Under the pieces are notes generated by a model, which saw nothing but the letters and a program-made list of their open reading frames with translations, did no database searches and was not told the origin of the DNA. DNA of 64,000 nucleotides. Source: Hyperoodon ampullatus (taxonomy: Eukaryota > Chordata > Mammalia > Artiodactyla > Ziphiidae). Where the stretch lies: contig OX457070.1 in assembly GCA_949752795.1 (NCBI GenBank), positions 29,249,088 through 29,313,087 on the forward strand. Reading direction: 5' to 3'. Of this stretch, positions 33,133 through 45,984 are shown piece after piece. The first letter of the stretch is position 1; the number at the start of each line of letters is the position of its first letter. The translations under genes were made by a program, and so were the position numbers.

Positions 33133-34187
33133 AAGCAATAGGAAGATTATGATGTTCCTCGTAATTTTAGCCCTCAGTATATATTTCAAAAACAATATTA
33201 AACACAAAATAAGTATAAGGAAATCTAGCAAAGTATAAGGAAAACCCAGCAAAATTTTGCTATTTACCATGGTGACTACCTGGATAAATATAAAATAATT
33301 TAAAACACTTGTTATTATTGTTTCTGCTTTGCCAGTTCCCTGAGCATGTGCTGTCAGATAATCCTGCCTGGACCAGCCCCTTCCTTACCTTGGACTTCAC
33401 CTTCATTTCCTCTTAACTCCATCTGCCAAAGCTGCCAGCCAGCCCCTTTCACCCTGCAGTGGTGTCCAGACCACTGAGAGCCCAGCCTGGGCTATGCTCT
33501 GGGCTCCCTGGGGCCTTGCCAAGAAGGTCAGGTAGAACATGCACACTGCTAAAGAGTCCCTCACAATGAGAACTCCCATGCTGAACTGTGATTTATAGTC
33601 AGCATAGCATTTTGTGCCACGTGATTACACTTAAGCCATTTTTAGTTGTAGTAATCTGCTTCAGTGATCCTGGATGTGGAAAGTCCAGAAATTTTCCTGT
33701 GTTCCTCCTTCCTAGATCACTGAGAGAAGTCAAGATGCAGGCCCACTTTGCTTCCTGTATTAACATGGGCCTTGTTGAGACCATTCAGTGAGGTAAGGTA
33801 TGATTCTGGAAGTGAGCCCAGGCCTCAAATAGGCTGTTCCAAGGCTATGACCCATAATTAAATCCTATTACTGCTTGTTTCCATAGAGTTTAAAATAGTG
33901 TTGGAAACCTCCTAGGGAAAAAAGCACCACCGTAACTTCTTGGCTAAGGAAGTAGTGTGTGCTGGCCAGAGCAGAAGAGGTAGCCAAGGCTCCCAGGTTC
34001 TATTCTGGACCTGTTGATTTGAGGTGTGACATTCAGCAATCTGAGATGGTGTCCTATATCTCTGATGGTTTCTCATCTTTACCACAGAGACTGTGCTTGC
34101 AGGGAGAGAGGCCAACACCCTGATCCCCTGTCCTGTAGGAGAGTCTCATCATCAGAAGTCTTTTCTTTCATTTGAATTTCCACACCC
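33133..34187. other. Unique DNA
   Basis: No repeat family or gene recognised. Confidence 0.4.
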
Positions 34188-34203
34188 CCCTTTTTTCTTT
34201 TTT

Positions 34204-34499
34204 TTATTTTTTTTAAAATTAATTTATTTTATTTATTTTGGCCTTGTTGGGTCTTCGTTTCTGTGCCGAGGGCTTTCTCTAGTTGCGGCGAGCTGGGGCC
34301 ACTCTTCATCACGGTGCGTGGGCCTCTCACTGTCGTGGCCTCTCTTGTTGTGGAGCACAGGCTCCAGACGTGCAGGCTCAGTAGTTGTGGCTCACGGGCC
34401 CAGTTGCTCCGCGGCATGTGGGATCCTCCCAGACCAGGGCTCGAACCTGTGTCCCCTGCATTGGCAGGCAGACTCTCAACCACTGCACCACCAGGGAAG
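34204..34499 (-). mobile_element. CHR-2 SINE of intermediate structure
   Basis: The left part matches the long form ('ggccttgttgggtcttcgtt', 'ttgcggcgagctggggccac'). It then switches to wording of the short form ('gtgggcctctcactgtcgtg', 'gaggctccagacgtgcaggc'-like), and ends 'ccaccagggaagccc'. Flanking 'ccccttttttctttt' and 'ccccttttcttttt' look like TSDs. Confidence 0.92.
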
Positions 34500-34789
34500 C
34501 CCCCTTTTCTTTTTAAATGAAGAAATATCTCCCAGAGAGTTAATATAGGAACCCAGCAATATCGTCCACGTTTTACTTGACTTCATTTTATCAGAACTGC
34601 TTTCCTTTTAGCAGTGTGATTAGATTAGCTTTTGTAAGGGATGGGAACTTTGATAGGGTTTAGGAAAAGGAAGGGAAAGTTTGTGTGTGGCACACACCTT
34701 GGACAACCAGAGCATAACATGAGGGGACCAGGTACATGATAAACTAGATTGGGAAGAACAAACTTACATCCCTGGAGAGCCAGGTATAC

Positions 34790-34980
34790 ATTAGATGTCT
34801 TTGCATATTTTCTTATTTAATATCACAATACAAATCAATAAGTTATCATCTCCATTTTTGCACATGGGCAAGCTGAAAAAGAAGTTATGTAACTTGCCCA
34901 AGGTCAGACAGCTAATACAAGGCTGAGCTATGATTTATTTCTCCTCAGGTCTGTCCAATTCCAAAGCCCATGCTGTTTTC
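34790..34980 (-). repeat. MIR SINE, antisense
   Basis: 'catctccatttttgcacatg', 'cttgcccaaggtcagacagc' and 'caaagcccatgctgttttc' follow antisense MIR. Confidence 0.78.
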
Positions 34981-37900
34981 ATAGAGCTCTTCTGTCTCTG
35001 ACAAGATGTAAGAAAGGAGGGTGGGGAAAGAAGAGAAGATGGGGAGATACCATCTTTCTTTATCTCACAGTTTTGCTTGTTTAGACGTGTTTAGCCAGAG
35101 CATCCTGTTTATAGACTAGCACTAGGTTCTATATATATATAGATATGGTGCAACAACATGTGGGAAAGATAACCAATTAATTGTAGGGGAGGATTTTAAA
35201 AAGTCTTTGTTCTTTACCTCTAGGTCTTCATTGTAGTGTAACTCACACTGTCAAAACACTACTGGTAACTCTGGTGTACTGTTTAAGAGGCCCTGTCCTA
35301 TCATCCAAATAAAACCTGTTGATGTGTTCCAAGGAATAAGCCATGATGGCGGCAGAGGTGAGGGTGTGGTGTGGCCTTCCTGCGTGAACTGGGAGCTGGT
35401 GGCACCTGTTATGTGACTATTACAGTGAATTATTACTGAGTAAACAAGAGATGTCTCCCTTTTGCTTTTTCAAGGGAGACCAGATGGCGGTAGGTGTTGG
35501 CCCAGATCCAGGGGAGCCTGGCCTCTGGCTGGCAGAGGAGACAGCCTGAGGGTATCAGGTGATGGAATAAGAAGAGACAGGGCTGGTCTGTTAAGTGGTA
35601 TAATTTCAGGGGGCACCAAGAATACGTCTTGCCCCTCAAAGACTTGCCTCAGCTATTTGCTGTTGCTTGGAATTCCACAAGTGAAATTTCTTTCCCTTTA
35701 AGTCTTTTGAGACCCTATTAAAAATAAAGAAACTCCAGGAAAGGGTTTGATTATGAAGCGTCTTGGTCATGTAAGTAGAAGTATGAATGACTTTATGAGA
35801 TTGATTTCTGAGAACTAGACTAAGGTAGGGACAGAGAGGAGAAAGCATTGTGCCCCCAGTCATAGTGACGGGAAGGAGACATCACTGAGATTGAGATAAT
35901 GGCCCTGAGAAGAGAAGTTGGGTTCCTAAAGAAACACCTTGTTTTCTTCACAGTTTTGCCTGAGGAAAGATAAGGAGCTGAGAGTGGGGGGAATGGAGGC
36001 TCTCGAACTCCAGAGGGGGTGCTGGGTCTAGAGAGATTTCCCCACCAGTGTGCTGGATATGCAGTCATGGTGTTGTCTAGAGAACAGCTGACAGGCAGAA
36101 TGTAATAAGGAGGTAGGACCTTTGAGTCTGTGGTTTGCTCCGACGTCCTCAGACAAGACCATCGCTGATCTTAGGAAGCAGGAGGCAGCTTCCCATAAAT
36201 GACGTAAAATGGTGGCGCAAAAGAGGCCACCGATGACAACATGGGCAGGGTACTTCCTCAGTGGCCGCTGGTCACAGACAACTTTTGGTCTTGATTTCCC
36301 AATGAGCTGTGCTGAGATAGGGCTTTACCAGAAAGTAAAATAAGCCTTGTCCAAAGCAGTGACAAAGCACTTGGGGTATCCATACAAAGTGCAGTTCCCT
36401 CTTGTTCTCTAACTTTGTGGAGCCAAAATAACTAAGCCAGAGGTGCCAGCATAGCACCTGTGATTCAATCTTCAACTTTTTTGGATTGAATTCTCTACTG
36501 GTTGACTGTTCATCTTTCATTTACCAGTGCTCCCAAGCTGCCTTTGTGATCTGAATTCTCACATCTTTCCTCTCTCAGGGAGTCTTTGACAGAGACAGCT
36601 CAAATCTCAGTGCCTTTCCCAGCTCCTCACAGTTGGGTTCATGGATGCCCTTTACCCTCAGGCTTCAACTTCTACTTTGTCCACATTTCTACCCTAAGTC
36701 TGGAGCATTTTCTTTGGATCAGACTTTTGGCTTCATTCAGGCCTCTAAGGTTCTCACTTCTTTCAGCACATTTCCCTAGAGAACTACCTGAAGAATGGTC
36801 TCTACCCCTCACCTCCTAAAGATTGACATAATATGGACCTCCTTCCTTGCTAGAATCAGCACAGTTCTTTGGAAATTTCTGGATATACCACACCCCTACC
36901 TCTCTTCCCAACCACCTTAGCCTCATACACAAGATCTAGTGATGTAGCTGGATCTGCTGATCACCAGGATTTTGGAGCCAGTGCCCCCAGCAGGGAGGAA
37001 CTCCTGGGCATGTGCCCTGAGTGACAGTTCTGTCCACCAGTCTCTGCCTCTCCTCCATCTCACCTTTTTTTTGGCTTTTCCCTGAGAGGACCCCCTAGCC
37101 CTGTCCAGGACTGTAACCCTGCTGTCAACCCCTTAGGGGCTGTGGCCTTTGCTTTCCAATCTCTTCTGGGCCAGGTCCCTTCTCCAATACTAGAGACTTT
37201 TCCTACGGCTACTCTTTGGTAAGTAGAGTACTGCCCATGCACTGATATCCTAGTGTTGACCACCTTGAACTCTGTCTACTGCTCTTTGGGCTAATTGGAT
37301 GTCTTGCTGGTCTGTACAGCTATGCTTCTGGAACAAGGCTCTTAGGCTTAGTTGAGCCCCTGTCCTGAATTTCATGTTAGCTCTCCAACTGCCTCTGCCT
37401 CAAAAAGAGCTTTTAATATGCATTTATAAAGCTCCAAAAGGGAGATAGAGAATATAACATTTCCTAGACTTATTTAACTAGAGAACCTTTTTTTTTTTTT
37501 TTTTCTGGCTGAAGAAAATTGTTAAAATCTGACAGAGTATGGTGCTTGGTGGAGCACAGTTTTGGGAAGTACAAGGCTTTATCCTAAAGGAATGGACATC
37601 AAATGGAGGAATTCCAGGTAAAAGTAATGTGACAGTCAGTGAAAAAAATTCTTTGGGGATAGGAAATCTCTCCGGGTCTCCTCATTCAACAAGTGCCCAC
37701 TGAGCACCTGCTATTTATGTCTCTCTGATGGAATCACACCGTGTGTTTGACTACTTACTGTGTGTCTGCATAAGGCCGGCTCTGCTCTGGAGTGGAGCCC
37801 AAGGTGGAGAAGGAGGTAGGGATGCTACATTCTTTCTCCCATGTTTAGGTCCTCTTCCCCTTTCCTCCAGTGGAAACAGGAAATGGTGAATGGGGTGATG

Positions 37901-38207
37901 CCATCATGGCCACAGATACATCAGCTTTTGGATCCAAGGAAGGAGGGCTTCTCTGAGGCTTCTTTCCCTAGGTTTGACCTCTTCCAGGATTTCTCTAGCA
38001 CTTTTGGGCACCCCATCTCTCCCACTCTGGGACTATTCATCTCCGCATTAGTCTCAGTTCTCACTGCTGGTTCAGGATTTTGACTTTATATATGGGCATC
38101 AGTGCCAAGTGGTATGGAGGTCATTTTTATGGAATGGGTGTGACATTATAAACTTTCTACTTTGCCTATGAAATCCCTCTTCTTTTATAGCTCGTGGGCC
38201 GTCCAGA
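34981..38207. other. Unique DNA, about 3.2 kb
   Basis: I recognise no repeats beyond short AT runs (for example (TA)n at 35132-35142) and poly(T) at 37488-37505. No frame resembles a known protein. A CRE-like 'tgacgtaa' occurs at 36200-36207 beside 'aaaatggtggcgcaa'. Confidence 0.4.
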
Positions 38208-38224
38208 CTATAATAATTTTTTTA

Positions 38225-38353
38225 TTAGTTTCTGCTTTATAACAAAGTGAATCAGTCATACATATACATCTGTTCCCACATCCCTTCCCTCATGCATCTC
38301 CCTCCCTCCCACCCTCCCCATCCCACCCCTCCAGGCGGTCACAAAGCACCGAG
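38225..38353 (-). mobile_element. Tiny L1 3' UTR insertion truncated at both ends
   Basis: 129 bp of L1 3' UTR complement ('tagtttctgctttataacaa' to 'ggtcacaaagcaccgag') are flanked by a perfect 17-bp TSD, ctataataattttttta (38208-38224, 38354-38370). Compared with the copies at 7006 and 53107, the extreme L1 3' end ('gagtataattgctttacaat' and neighbours) is missing. Confidence 0.9.
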
Positions 38354-38370
38354 CTATAATAATTTTTTTA

Positions 38371-39035
38371 AGTCCTTCAGTGAAGATAAACCCATGTCTG
38401 GGAAGGGCAGTCATGCAGCCATTTAAATCTGTCAGGGTGGGTGACTAAGTGCCAAGGGCATAGCTGGTAACCAAAGTGGAAGCCAGTCACTTCCTCTGAA
38501 TGTCATTCAGAACCAGGACAGGAAAAGATCACTTGAAGCAGATAGAAGTCACTAAGACTCTTGACTAAGACCTTTTGAGACCCTGGTATATGGATCTTTA
38601 CTGTCATGAGTGAGATCTTTGGTTGGCTGATCTTAACTCAGTTGGCTTGAGCTAATCATAGAACAAACTAGATGGAAAGGCTCGGCGTTGAACTTTCCCT
38701 TAGGTATGGTGTTCTCTGAACATCAGCAAATAGCATCCTCCACCCACAAAGCACCACCTTAGGGGCCTTGGCCTGTGACACTTGTCCATTTCTGCCACTT
38801 CCTCTGAAAGACCATGGTTTTAACTGTGAAGATCAGTGAGTGAGTTCACTTGCAGGAAGGTGGAAAGAGGGCTTGAAATGGGCATTTAGAGATTTTAAAT
38901 AGAGCCAGCCAGTTACTTGTTCATTCTATAGGTGTTTATAATTATTCGTTTGTCTATAACTGCAGAAGGCTTACTTTCCCCAACTAGTCTTTCCTAACAG
39001 GCTCCCTACATGAAGACATTTCCTAAGATTCTTTC
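38371..39035. other. Unique DNA
   Basis: No repeat or gene recognised. Confidence 0.4.
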
Positions 39036-39039
39036 CTTA

Positions 39040-39400
39040 GACCTGTTCTCTCCTCCCTCTATAAACTGTCCCTGGGTGATGTCATCTGTGCTTATCAAAA
39101 ACTCTCAGATCTCTATCTCCAACCTAAATCTCTCTTTTAGTTCCTGATTCATGATGACCATACACTATTGATATTATAACCTGGATGGCTCTGAGGCATT
39201 TTAAACTCTACATGTCTTAAGCCAGATTACATTCTTCATCAACCCATCCTCTTCTCCCTATTCCCACGTTCCTTCCTATTTTTATTCCTCTTACTTTGTT
39301 CCTTGATTTAGGAGCATCTCCATCTAGGTTGATTAGTAAACTTGCTTCTGCATCACTGTCTTGCACTGTTCCACCACCAAGAATTTAATAGGCTCTGAGT
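39040..39400 (+). repeat. L2 LINE internal fragment
   Basis: 'gatgtcatctgtgcttatca', 'cagatctctatctccaacct' and 'acctggatggctctgaggca' correspond to the L2 ORF2 region after the reverse-transcriptase catalytic box. Frames are closed. Confidence 0.55.
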
Positions 39401-39437
39401 GTAATATAAGATGTTTAGGATGTGTGTAGGTGGTTTG

Positions 39438-39467
39438 TTTCTTTTCTTTTCTTTTCTTTTTCTTTCA
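39438..39467. repeat. (TTTTC)n simple repeat
   Basis: About five 'ttttc' units. Confidence 0.85.
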
Positions 39468-40511
39468 TGTAATTCTTGTCTGCATGGCATGTACAGTTGA
39501 ATTCCACAGAGAAATTAACAGAAAAAATAAAGGTTAATCTGAGGTTTAGATTTTAAGTAAACTGGAAATTCTGGAAAGGAAACATCTGAGGGCTAAAACC
39601 TTGGGAGAAAACTTCGTGGAAGAGGTGAGAGTCGACTGAGGACACCTTAGGTGGGGTAGGGACTGCAAGACCCCTTTGGGAGCATGTGCAATGGTGAAGG
39701 GACAATCCTCAGCTTGTTTCTTGCACAGGCAGAGTGATCAGCACCTCCCCTACCAGCTACTTCTGTTCATCACTGTTGTACCTCATGCAGTTTGATTCTG
39801 TTTAAAAGGTTCTGAGAATTGAGTATCATAGTGTAACACATTAGTTAGCTGGAACCATCTTTTCCCATAAACTTTTGGCTCAAGGTGTCATTCTGCAACT
39901 TGTGGAAACTCTGATTCCTTCACCCGCAATTCACCAGTTTCTTGGGAGCTCATGTATTTATAGTCACTCTGATTTTGATCTCTTGCTTCCATTAAATTAG
40001 TTCAGATTATAGACAGTCTTATTGTCTCAGGCATGCTGTTCCTGTTTCCATCCACATTGAACCAGATGGTAGAACTCAGATATCTCCCAGCTCAAAGCCT
40101 TTTTGTGTGTAGCGGACTTTATTAAAGTTTGGGGTAATGGAGAGTATTTTACATTGCAGCAAAGTAAGCAACTTGAATTCTCATACTGGCTATCCCTTTC
40201 CCTTAAAGTAATTTGCCCACCTTTCCATTAGGGATTCATTAATATCACCCATATATGTGGCCTTGGTGTCTCTTACAATCTTATCTTTCTTTCCTTTGCA
40301 AACCTTCCTTACTCTATTGCCACTAAGCGCTCCAAATACTTCTTACTTTATTATGCAAAGCAATTGAACTCTAACTCCACCTCCCAGGTTCACCTCTGTA
40401 TATCCAAGGTCCACTGAAGGGCTCTGCTGAATAAAAAGCTCATCTACTTCTTAGCCACACAAAGGGTTTGTAGAACCTCTTATGTGTTCTTTTATATTAT
40501 CTTCTCTCTTT
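39468..40511. other. Unique DNA
   Basis: No repeat or gene recognised. Confidence 0.4.
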
Positions 40512-40530
40512 TGGAAGTATTTCTTGTTTT

Positions 40531-40757
40531 TTATTTATTTATTTATTTATTTATTTTTTTGCTGTTCGTGGGCCTCTCACTGTTGTGGCCTCTCCCGTTG
40601 TGGAGCACAGGCTCCGGAGGCGCAGGCTCAGCGGCCATGGCTCACGGGCCCAGCTGCTCCGCAGCATGTGGGATCTTCCCGGACCGGGACACAAACCTGC
40701 GTCCCGTCCCCTGCATCGGCAGGTGGACTCTCAAGCACTGCGCCACCAGGGAAGCCC
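40531..40757 (-). mobile_element. CHR SINE, short cetacean form, long TSD
   Basis: (TTTA)n tail, 'gtgggcctctcactgttgtg', 'ggctcacgggcccagctgct', 'ccaccagggaagccc'. The 19-bp TSD tggaagtatttcttgtttt is perfect (40512-40530, 40758-40776). A 5-bp duplication (gtcccgtcccc, near 40702) lies just beyond the B-box region. Confidence 0.96.
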
Positions 40758-41109
40758 TGGAAGTATTTCTTGTTTTAAATAGCATTTACTTCTTCTTACC
40801 CCAGAAATGGTTTTGCTTTGGAGGATCTGTGGAGGGAAGGTAAGAGGCAATGTGAATATAAGCAGCAACCTACATAAAACCTATTGTGGGCAATGAAAAA
40901 ACTCGTCTAACTGGGAGGAAGAATTCTTGTTGGGGAGTAGAGCTCAGAATAGATTCGAAAGACCAGAAACAGACTTAGGTTTCAGTGGCAAAGGATAGCG
41001 TTTAGGACAAATGTCTAACCATTTAAAAGAAAATCTCTGTCACCTTGTAGTAAAATAAATTCTAGATAAATATTTTTATTTTTAAAATTATTATTATTTT
41101 CATTTTATT

Positions 41110-41166
41110 TTACTTTTTAAACTTATTTTTTATTGGAGTATAGTTGATTTACAATGTTGTGTTAAA
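41110..41166 (-). mobile_element. Very short L1 3' end
   Basis: 'ttattggagtatagttgatt' and 'tacaatgttgtgttaaaga' are the last part of an L1 3' UTR in antisense, preceded by T-rich DNA. Only about 55 bp were inserted. Confidence 0.65.
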
Positions 41167-41189
41167 GATTTTTACATAAAAACTAAAGT

Positions 41190-42005
41190 GATAAGTATAC
41201 TAGAAAATAGTTTTTTTAGTGTGGTACCAAAGGCAGAAACCATAAAGGAAAAAGTGTGGTGGATTAGCTTTAAAAAAATCACAACAAGTACCATAAACAA
41301 AATAAAAAGTAGGTGTCAACTGGTTAAAAAATGTTTTCAACATATCTCTAATGTGTACAAAGGTCTTACAAATCAATAGGAAAAAAACACAAAAAGGAAA
41401 TGGGAAAAGTCATGGAAAAATAAACATAAATGGCCAATAAAGCATATAGAAAAAAGCTGTTATTTATAATCCAGAAAACAAACAGAAATGAGATATCATT
41501 TTTCAACTGTTAGATTGACAAATATTAAAAATAAGAAAATATTTATTACTGTCGAGGGCTGGAGGAAACAGGATCTCATACTCTGTTGCTGGGAATAAAT
41601 ATTAATACATTCTCTCTGAAGTTCAGTTTGGCAATATGTATCAGATTTAAAGTACACATGCTCTTAAACCAGCAATTCAACTTCTAGGTATTTATCCTAA
41701 GGGCAAGTGTACAGAGATGTATGTGTGACGATATTTATTACAGAGTTTATAAAGCAATCAAAATAGCCATTGATAGGGGATTGGTCAAATAAATAGTGGT
41801 ATGTCCATACAGTGATACACGAAGTAAATGTATAATTATTGTCATAGAAAGATGGCTACAGTATATACATGAAAAAATATATAGCATATGAACCTGTTTC
41901 AGTTGAGATAAATATAGCCATAGCTATGTGTATATATTTTAAAAATCATGCAACACATTGTTAACAGAAATTATCTTTTCTAATTCAGAAAAAGAAAAGC
42001 CACTT
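41190..42005 (+). repeat. Old L1 (L1M-type) fragment, sense
   Basis: 'gatatcatttttcaactgtt', 'ggctggaggaaacaggatct', 'cagcaattcaacttctaggt' and 'ggattggtcaaataaatagt' follow the ORF2 C-terminal part of old L1s on the plus strand. Frames are closed. Confidence 0.85.
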
Positions 42006-42017
42006 TAAAAAAATAGG

Positions 42018-42366
42018 GGACTTCCCTGGTGGTGCAGTGGTTAAGAATCCGCCTGCCAATGTAGGGCACAAGGGTTCGAGCCCTGGTTCGGGAAGATCCC
42101 ACATGCCGCAGAGCGACTAAACCCGTGCGCCCCAACTACTGAGCCTGTGCTCTAGAGCCTGCGAGCCACAACTACTGAGCCTACATGCCACAACTACTGA
42201 AGCCCGTGCACCTAGAGCCCGGGCTCCACCAACGAAAGAAGCCACCTCAGTGAGAAGCCTGTGCACCACAATGAAGAATAGTCCCCGCTCACCACAACTA
42301 GAGAAAGCCCGTGCGCAGCAATGAAGACCTAACGCAGCCAAAATAAATAACTAAATAAATTTATTA
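42018..42366 (+). mobile_element. CHR-2-type SINE, full length
   Basis: Head 'ggacttccctggtggtgcag', B-box ggttcgagccc, about six 'caactactgagcctgtg' units, A-rich tail. TSD aaaaaaatagg on both sides (42007 and about 42367). It landed at the end of the old L1. Confidence 0.94.
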
Positions 42367-42379
42367 AAAAAAAATAGGA

Positions 42380-45300
42380 AATAGATTCTGACTTGAGGGT
42401 GGTAGGTGGGCTGAAACCAGACAATTTTTTTTTAAACCTTGATGGGCTAGGTAATGAATAGTGGTGATAAAAGTAGGAAGGTTTTATGGTGTGAATGCAT
42501 GAAATGAATGAAGTGAAAAATGAGGTTAGGGAAACCAGTTAGGAATCTATAGTGGCAGTCCAGGCCTGAAATATGAAAATAAGGTGTCAGCTGGGGTAGG
42601 CAATGGGATTATAAGGAAAAGAACCAATCTGAAGGACATTTCATAGAAGAAACCACCAATCTGGTAGTCTGCCAGGCAGGAAAAGGATAAAGAAGAAAGA
42701 ATAACAAGTCACTGATAATGCCAAAGTGTTTGCCCTGTGAAGTTGGAAAACTACTCGTCATGACAGGTATGGGGTAACTGGAAAGGAGAACCACTCTTCT
42801 AGAAGGGGAGACAAATTTGTTTCTTGGAGTTGAATTTGAAGGGCTAGAGGTATATCTGAAAAGAAATGTTCTTTAGGATGGGGATTCCCATTTAGAGAAA
42901 AACTTACCTGTAAAAATAGAGGTAATAGGTAGGAGTGGGAACTCTCTAGATTTGACACCCTTGAGATTCTTGAAGGAGGGGTGGGTCATATCTTGGTTCT
43001 CCCTTTCCTGTTGGCAGTCTTGGCAGACTCTGGAGAGGAGTGTGGCATTGGTCTCAGTTGGAACCTGAGAGTAGAGCTTGAGGAGAGGTAGGATTGGGCA
43101 GTAATCATAATAAAACAACAGCCACAGCATTATTTTAAAATCAATCTGCCATTTACAAAGGCCATTATATACAGCAGCTTATTTAACACAATCCTGTATA
43201 CGATGCTTTATTACTTTACTCCTTACTAGAACTGAAGTTCAGTTAGAGAATTAGGACTCTAAGGTATTCAGGGCTCAAATTCCATTTCTCATTTCTCTAC
43301 TCTCCATCTCTTAGAGATGAATTTTCCAAGGAGGGAAAGACTAGAGCAAAGGCTGTAGCCTGGAGCTAGCAGTACCCACAGTTAAGAGGTGGGAGGAAGA
43401 AGAGAGCCAGGGAAGACATCAAGTCACTCACAGTCACTGCCCTGTCCCCTGTCCCTTGTAGGCCCTGACATTCCTCTAACCAGAGAATGTTGGATGTTCC
43501 GTAGAATTCAAAAGGAAAAAAAAAAGTCCTAATCTATTCATAAATAGCTTGAGGTGTTTTAAATAAGGTTGTCTAGTTTGGTTACAGCAGAGTTAGGGTG
43601 GTAACTTAGTGGTTTATTGAATTTTGGCTTCATTCTTTTGAGAGCAATACAATAAAAGCATATTGACTTAGACCCATGAAGGAAGGGCTTGTCTGAATTA
43701 ATTACATGAAAAAAAGATTTTTTTTTTGTGAACTCATTAGGTTTGTTTACTTTTGGAATCACATGGTTAACTCACTTGTGTATGCATTAGCTTGTAGAGA
43801 TCCTAAGAAGACCTACTTTAATGGGTAGAAAACCAGAAGTCTCATAAGTCACTGCAGTTTTCCAACTGACAGCCATATTTATGGGATTAGATTATTTACC
43901 TAACCCATCCTGCTAGCATAGACACAAAAAGCAGTTATTTCCTGTCAGAAGTTCGAATCAACAGGATCCACTTTAAAGAGGTTCTTAGGCAATTGCCTGA
44001 CCGGTGTCCGCTAAGAATCTTGCAAGGCATCCTGTAGCCGAGTGCTTGGAGCACAGTGGGCAGTAATAGTGCTTGGAAACTGGGTGAATGAATGAGTGAA
44101 GGACTGAAGGAATCTTTCTCCCCAGGCGTGTTGAACTGTATGAAGCATTCTTTCCACAGCCTCACACTATAGCTCGGCTGGATGGTTTGGGGACAAGTCT
44201 TAGATTCTGTATTGGCAGGGGGAGGAAATGGGGGCACACCATGGGAAGTTTCTGCTCTGTGAGCTGGTGACTCCATAGAGAAGGGACATTTCCAAAACCA
44301 GTATGCTGGTGTCGCTTGAGTCCCAGTCTCATGATCTTTCCTCCTAAAAAGGTCAGGCTGCTGAGAAAGTCTCTGGAGCAAGTAAGGAGGCCCATGGAGG
44401 TAGGAGATTTCCTGTTGGCAACCTGGATCTTACTCAAAAGGCAACTACTTTATAAGTCCTCTGTAGAGGCTCTCCACTACCTTTGCTCCTCACTGCTTGG
44501 ATTCTAAATCAGGAGCCTCTCAGGCTCATCCCTGGCTTTTGCTTACTCAGCCTGGCCCTGCCCTTTGGCTGTGTGCCGTTGGTGATTTTATTTTAGCCCT
44601 GCTGGAAATTACACCCTCTACAAGGGTAAAGCAAATTGGGAGGTTCTGGTTCTGGCTCTAGAGGGACTGGGGCCTGTCACCTGGCCCTGCCCTGTGTTTC
44701 CTGGCATGCTTTCCCGGCCACCTTTTTACCCTTACACAGTCCTCCAAGCCCGTATTTCTGCCTGGGTGAGGATTAAAGGCTGGCTTCTTCAGCGGGACTG
44801 TGGGGGCAGGAATCAGTGCTTTGGAAGAAGCTTCTGACACCAATCTCCATGTTCTGCTTTAGGAGAATTATTGATTTCATACAGATGATCTAACAGTTAT
44901 ATTGAGGGTGGTCGGGGGACGAGGACATGGAGATTCTTCATATCCACAAAAGGATTTACCACTGGGTTTCTTTACGCACTGAACCTGCTTTTCAAAATCA
45001 AATTTGATTTTCATGCTTTAAACAATGTGCAGTTATTTGTATCAGAAAAATCGTTTGAGATTTTCTAGGCAGACTTCCTTGTTTCAGAAATGAACGCACT
45101 TCGGGAGGTCCAGGAATGGCAAAGCCGTGCCTGTGCCAGGGAGCTGAACACTCAGATCTTGTGAAGGGGCGGGGGCAGAAGGGGCGGACAGTGTGAGAGG
45201 GCGTCTCATCCCCTCCTGGAGGAGCGTCTCTTGGGCTGCTTTTCAGGTGAGGCAGGGAAGATGCATTCCTTCCCCAGAATGCCCTGCTCACATCCCTCAG

Positions 45301-45984
45301 ATTGGGTAATTCCTGCCTCATTGACTTCTACCTTAGTCTTTTCAGACTGAACACCAAATGACATGGTAATGCCTTAGTATTTGATGTTTTTAAGGCACAT
45401 TTAAATAAGTGAAAACCTAAATTACAGGATGTGAATGACTGAATGCAACTTTGTGAAATTCAATGTGTAAAAAAAGCCTAATACTAAGCAAAATGTCAGT
45501 GGAGGATCTTCAGGGGGCCTGATTTAATTGGTTGAGTAGATCTATTATTAGAATTATCCAATCTATAATAATAATCATTTATCAATTATTTATTAACTGC
45601 AGAGAGTTTTATGATAATTTGATATAAACTGATAGGGTATGACAGGTATAAGACTAATGCTGTGGGAACTCAGAGAGGAGAGATGATTTTTACCTTTGGA
45701 TCTAGAGAATCAGAGTTTTATGAAAACACGTTTCTTTGTCTTAACACTTTAAACGATCTTGCTTATACCCTGGTCAGAGGTAGTGTTGATACAAAGGAAA
45801 ATCTGTTCTGTTCATTTATATTATTAAAGTTCTGAATTAATCGCAACACAGTGTATTTCTTTTCACTATGCTGCTTCGCTAATCTCTAGAGCAGTTTTCC
45901 GAAGAGCAGACCTTTGGTAAATAAGAGCAGTCCACTCTCTTTTATTAGATAGTATCTCTGCAGCTAGCAGATGGAGGCAAGGGT
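42380..45984. other. Longest repeat-poor stretch in the window
   Basis: About 3.6 kb with only a doubtful MIR-like piece at about 43130-43290. Open frames (up to 148 codons, minus strand near 44000-44400) show no recognisable domain and no start or splice context that I can support. The local GC peak at 45150-45240 is listed separately. Confidence 0.45.
45150..45240. promoter_or_regulatory. GC-box-rich patch
   Basis: Two Sp1/KLF-type boxes (ggggcggggg near 45165, ggggcgg near 45180) lie within GC-rich DNA, in contrast to the AT-rich surroundings. There are too few CpGs for a CpG island and no TATA or initiator pair. It is a weak candidate element only. Confidence 0.2.

Noticed and set aside
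35340..35375. 'gccatgatggcggcagaggt' followed by 'gagg', resembling a first coding exon and donor
   Set aside because: There is no CpG island or promoter signal around it and the upstream DNA is AT-rich. It is a chance match to a common first-exon pattern.
43935..44381. A 148-codon minus-strand open frame in repeat-free DNA
   Set aside because: No recognisable domain, signal or splice context, and an overlapping frame of similar quality exists. Kept as unexplained rather than called a gene.
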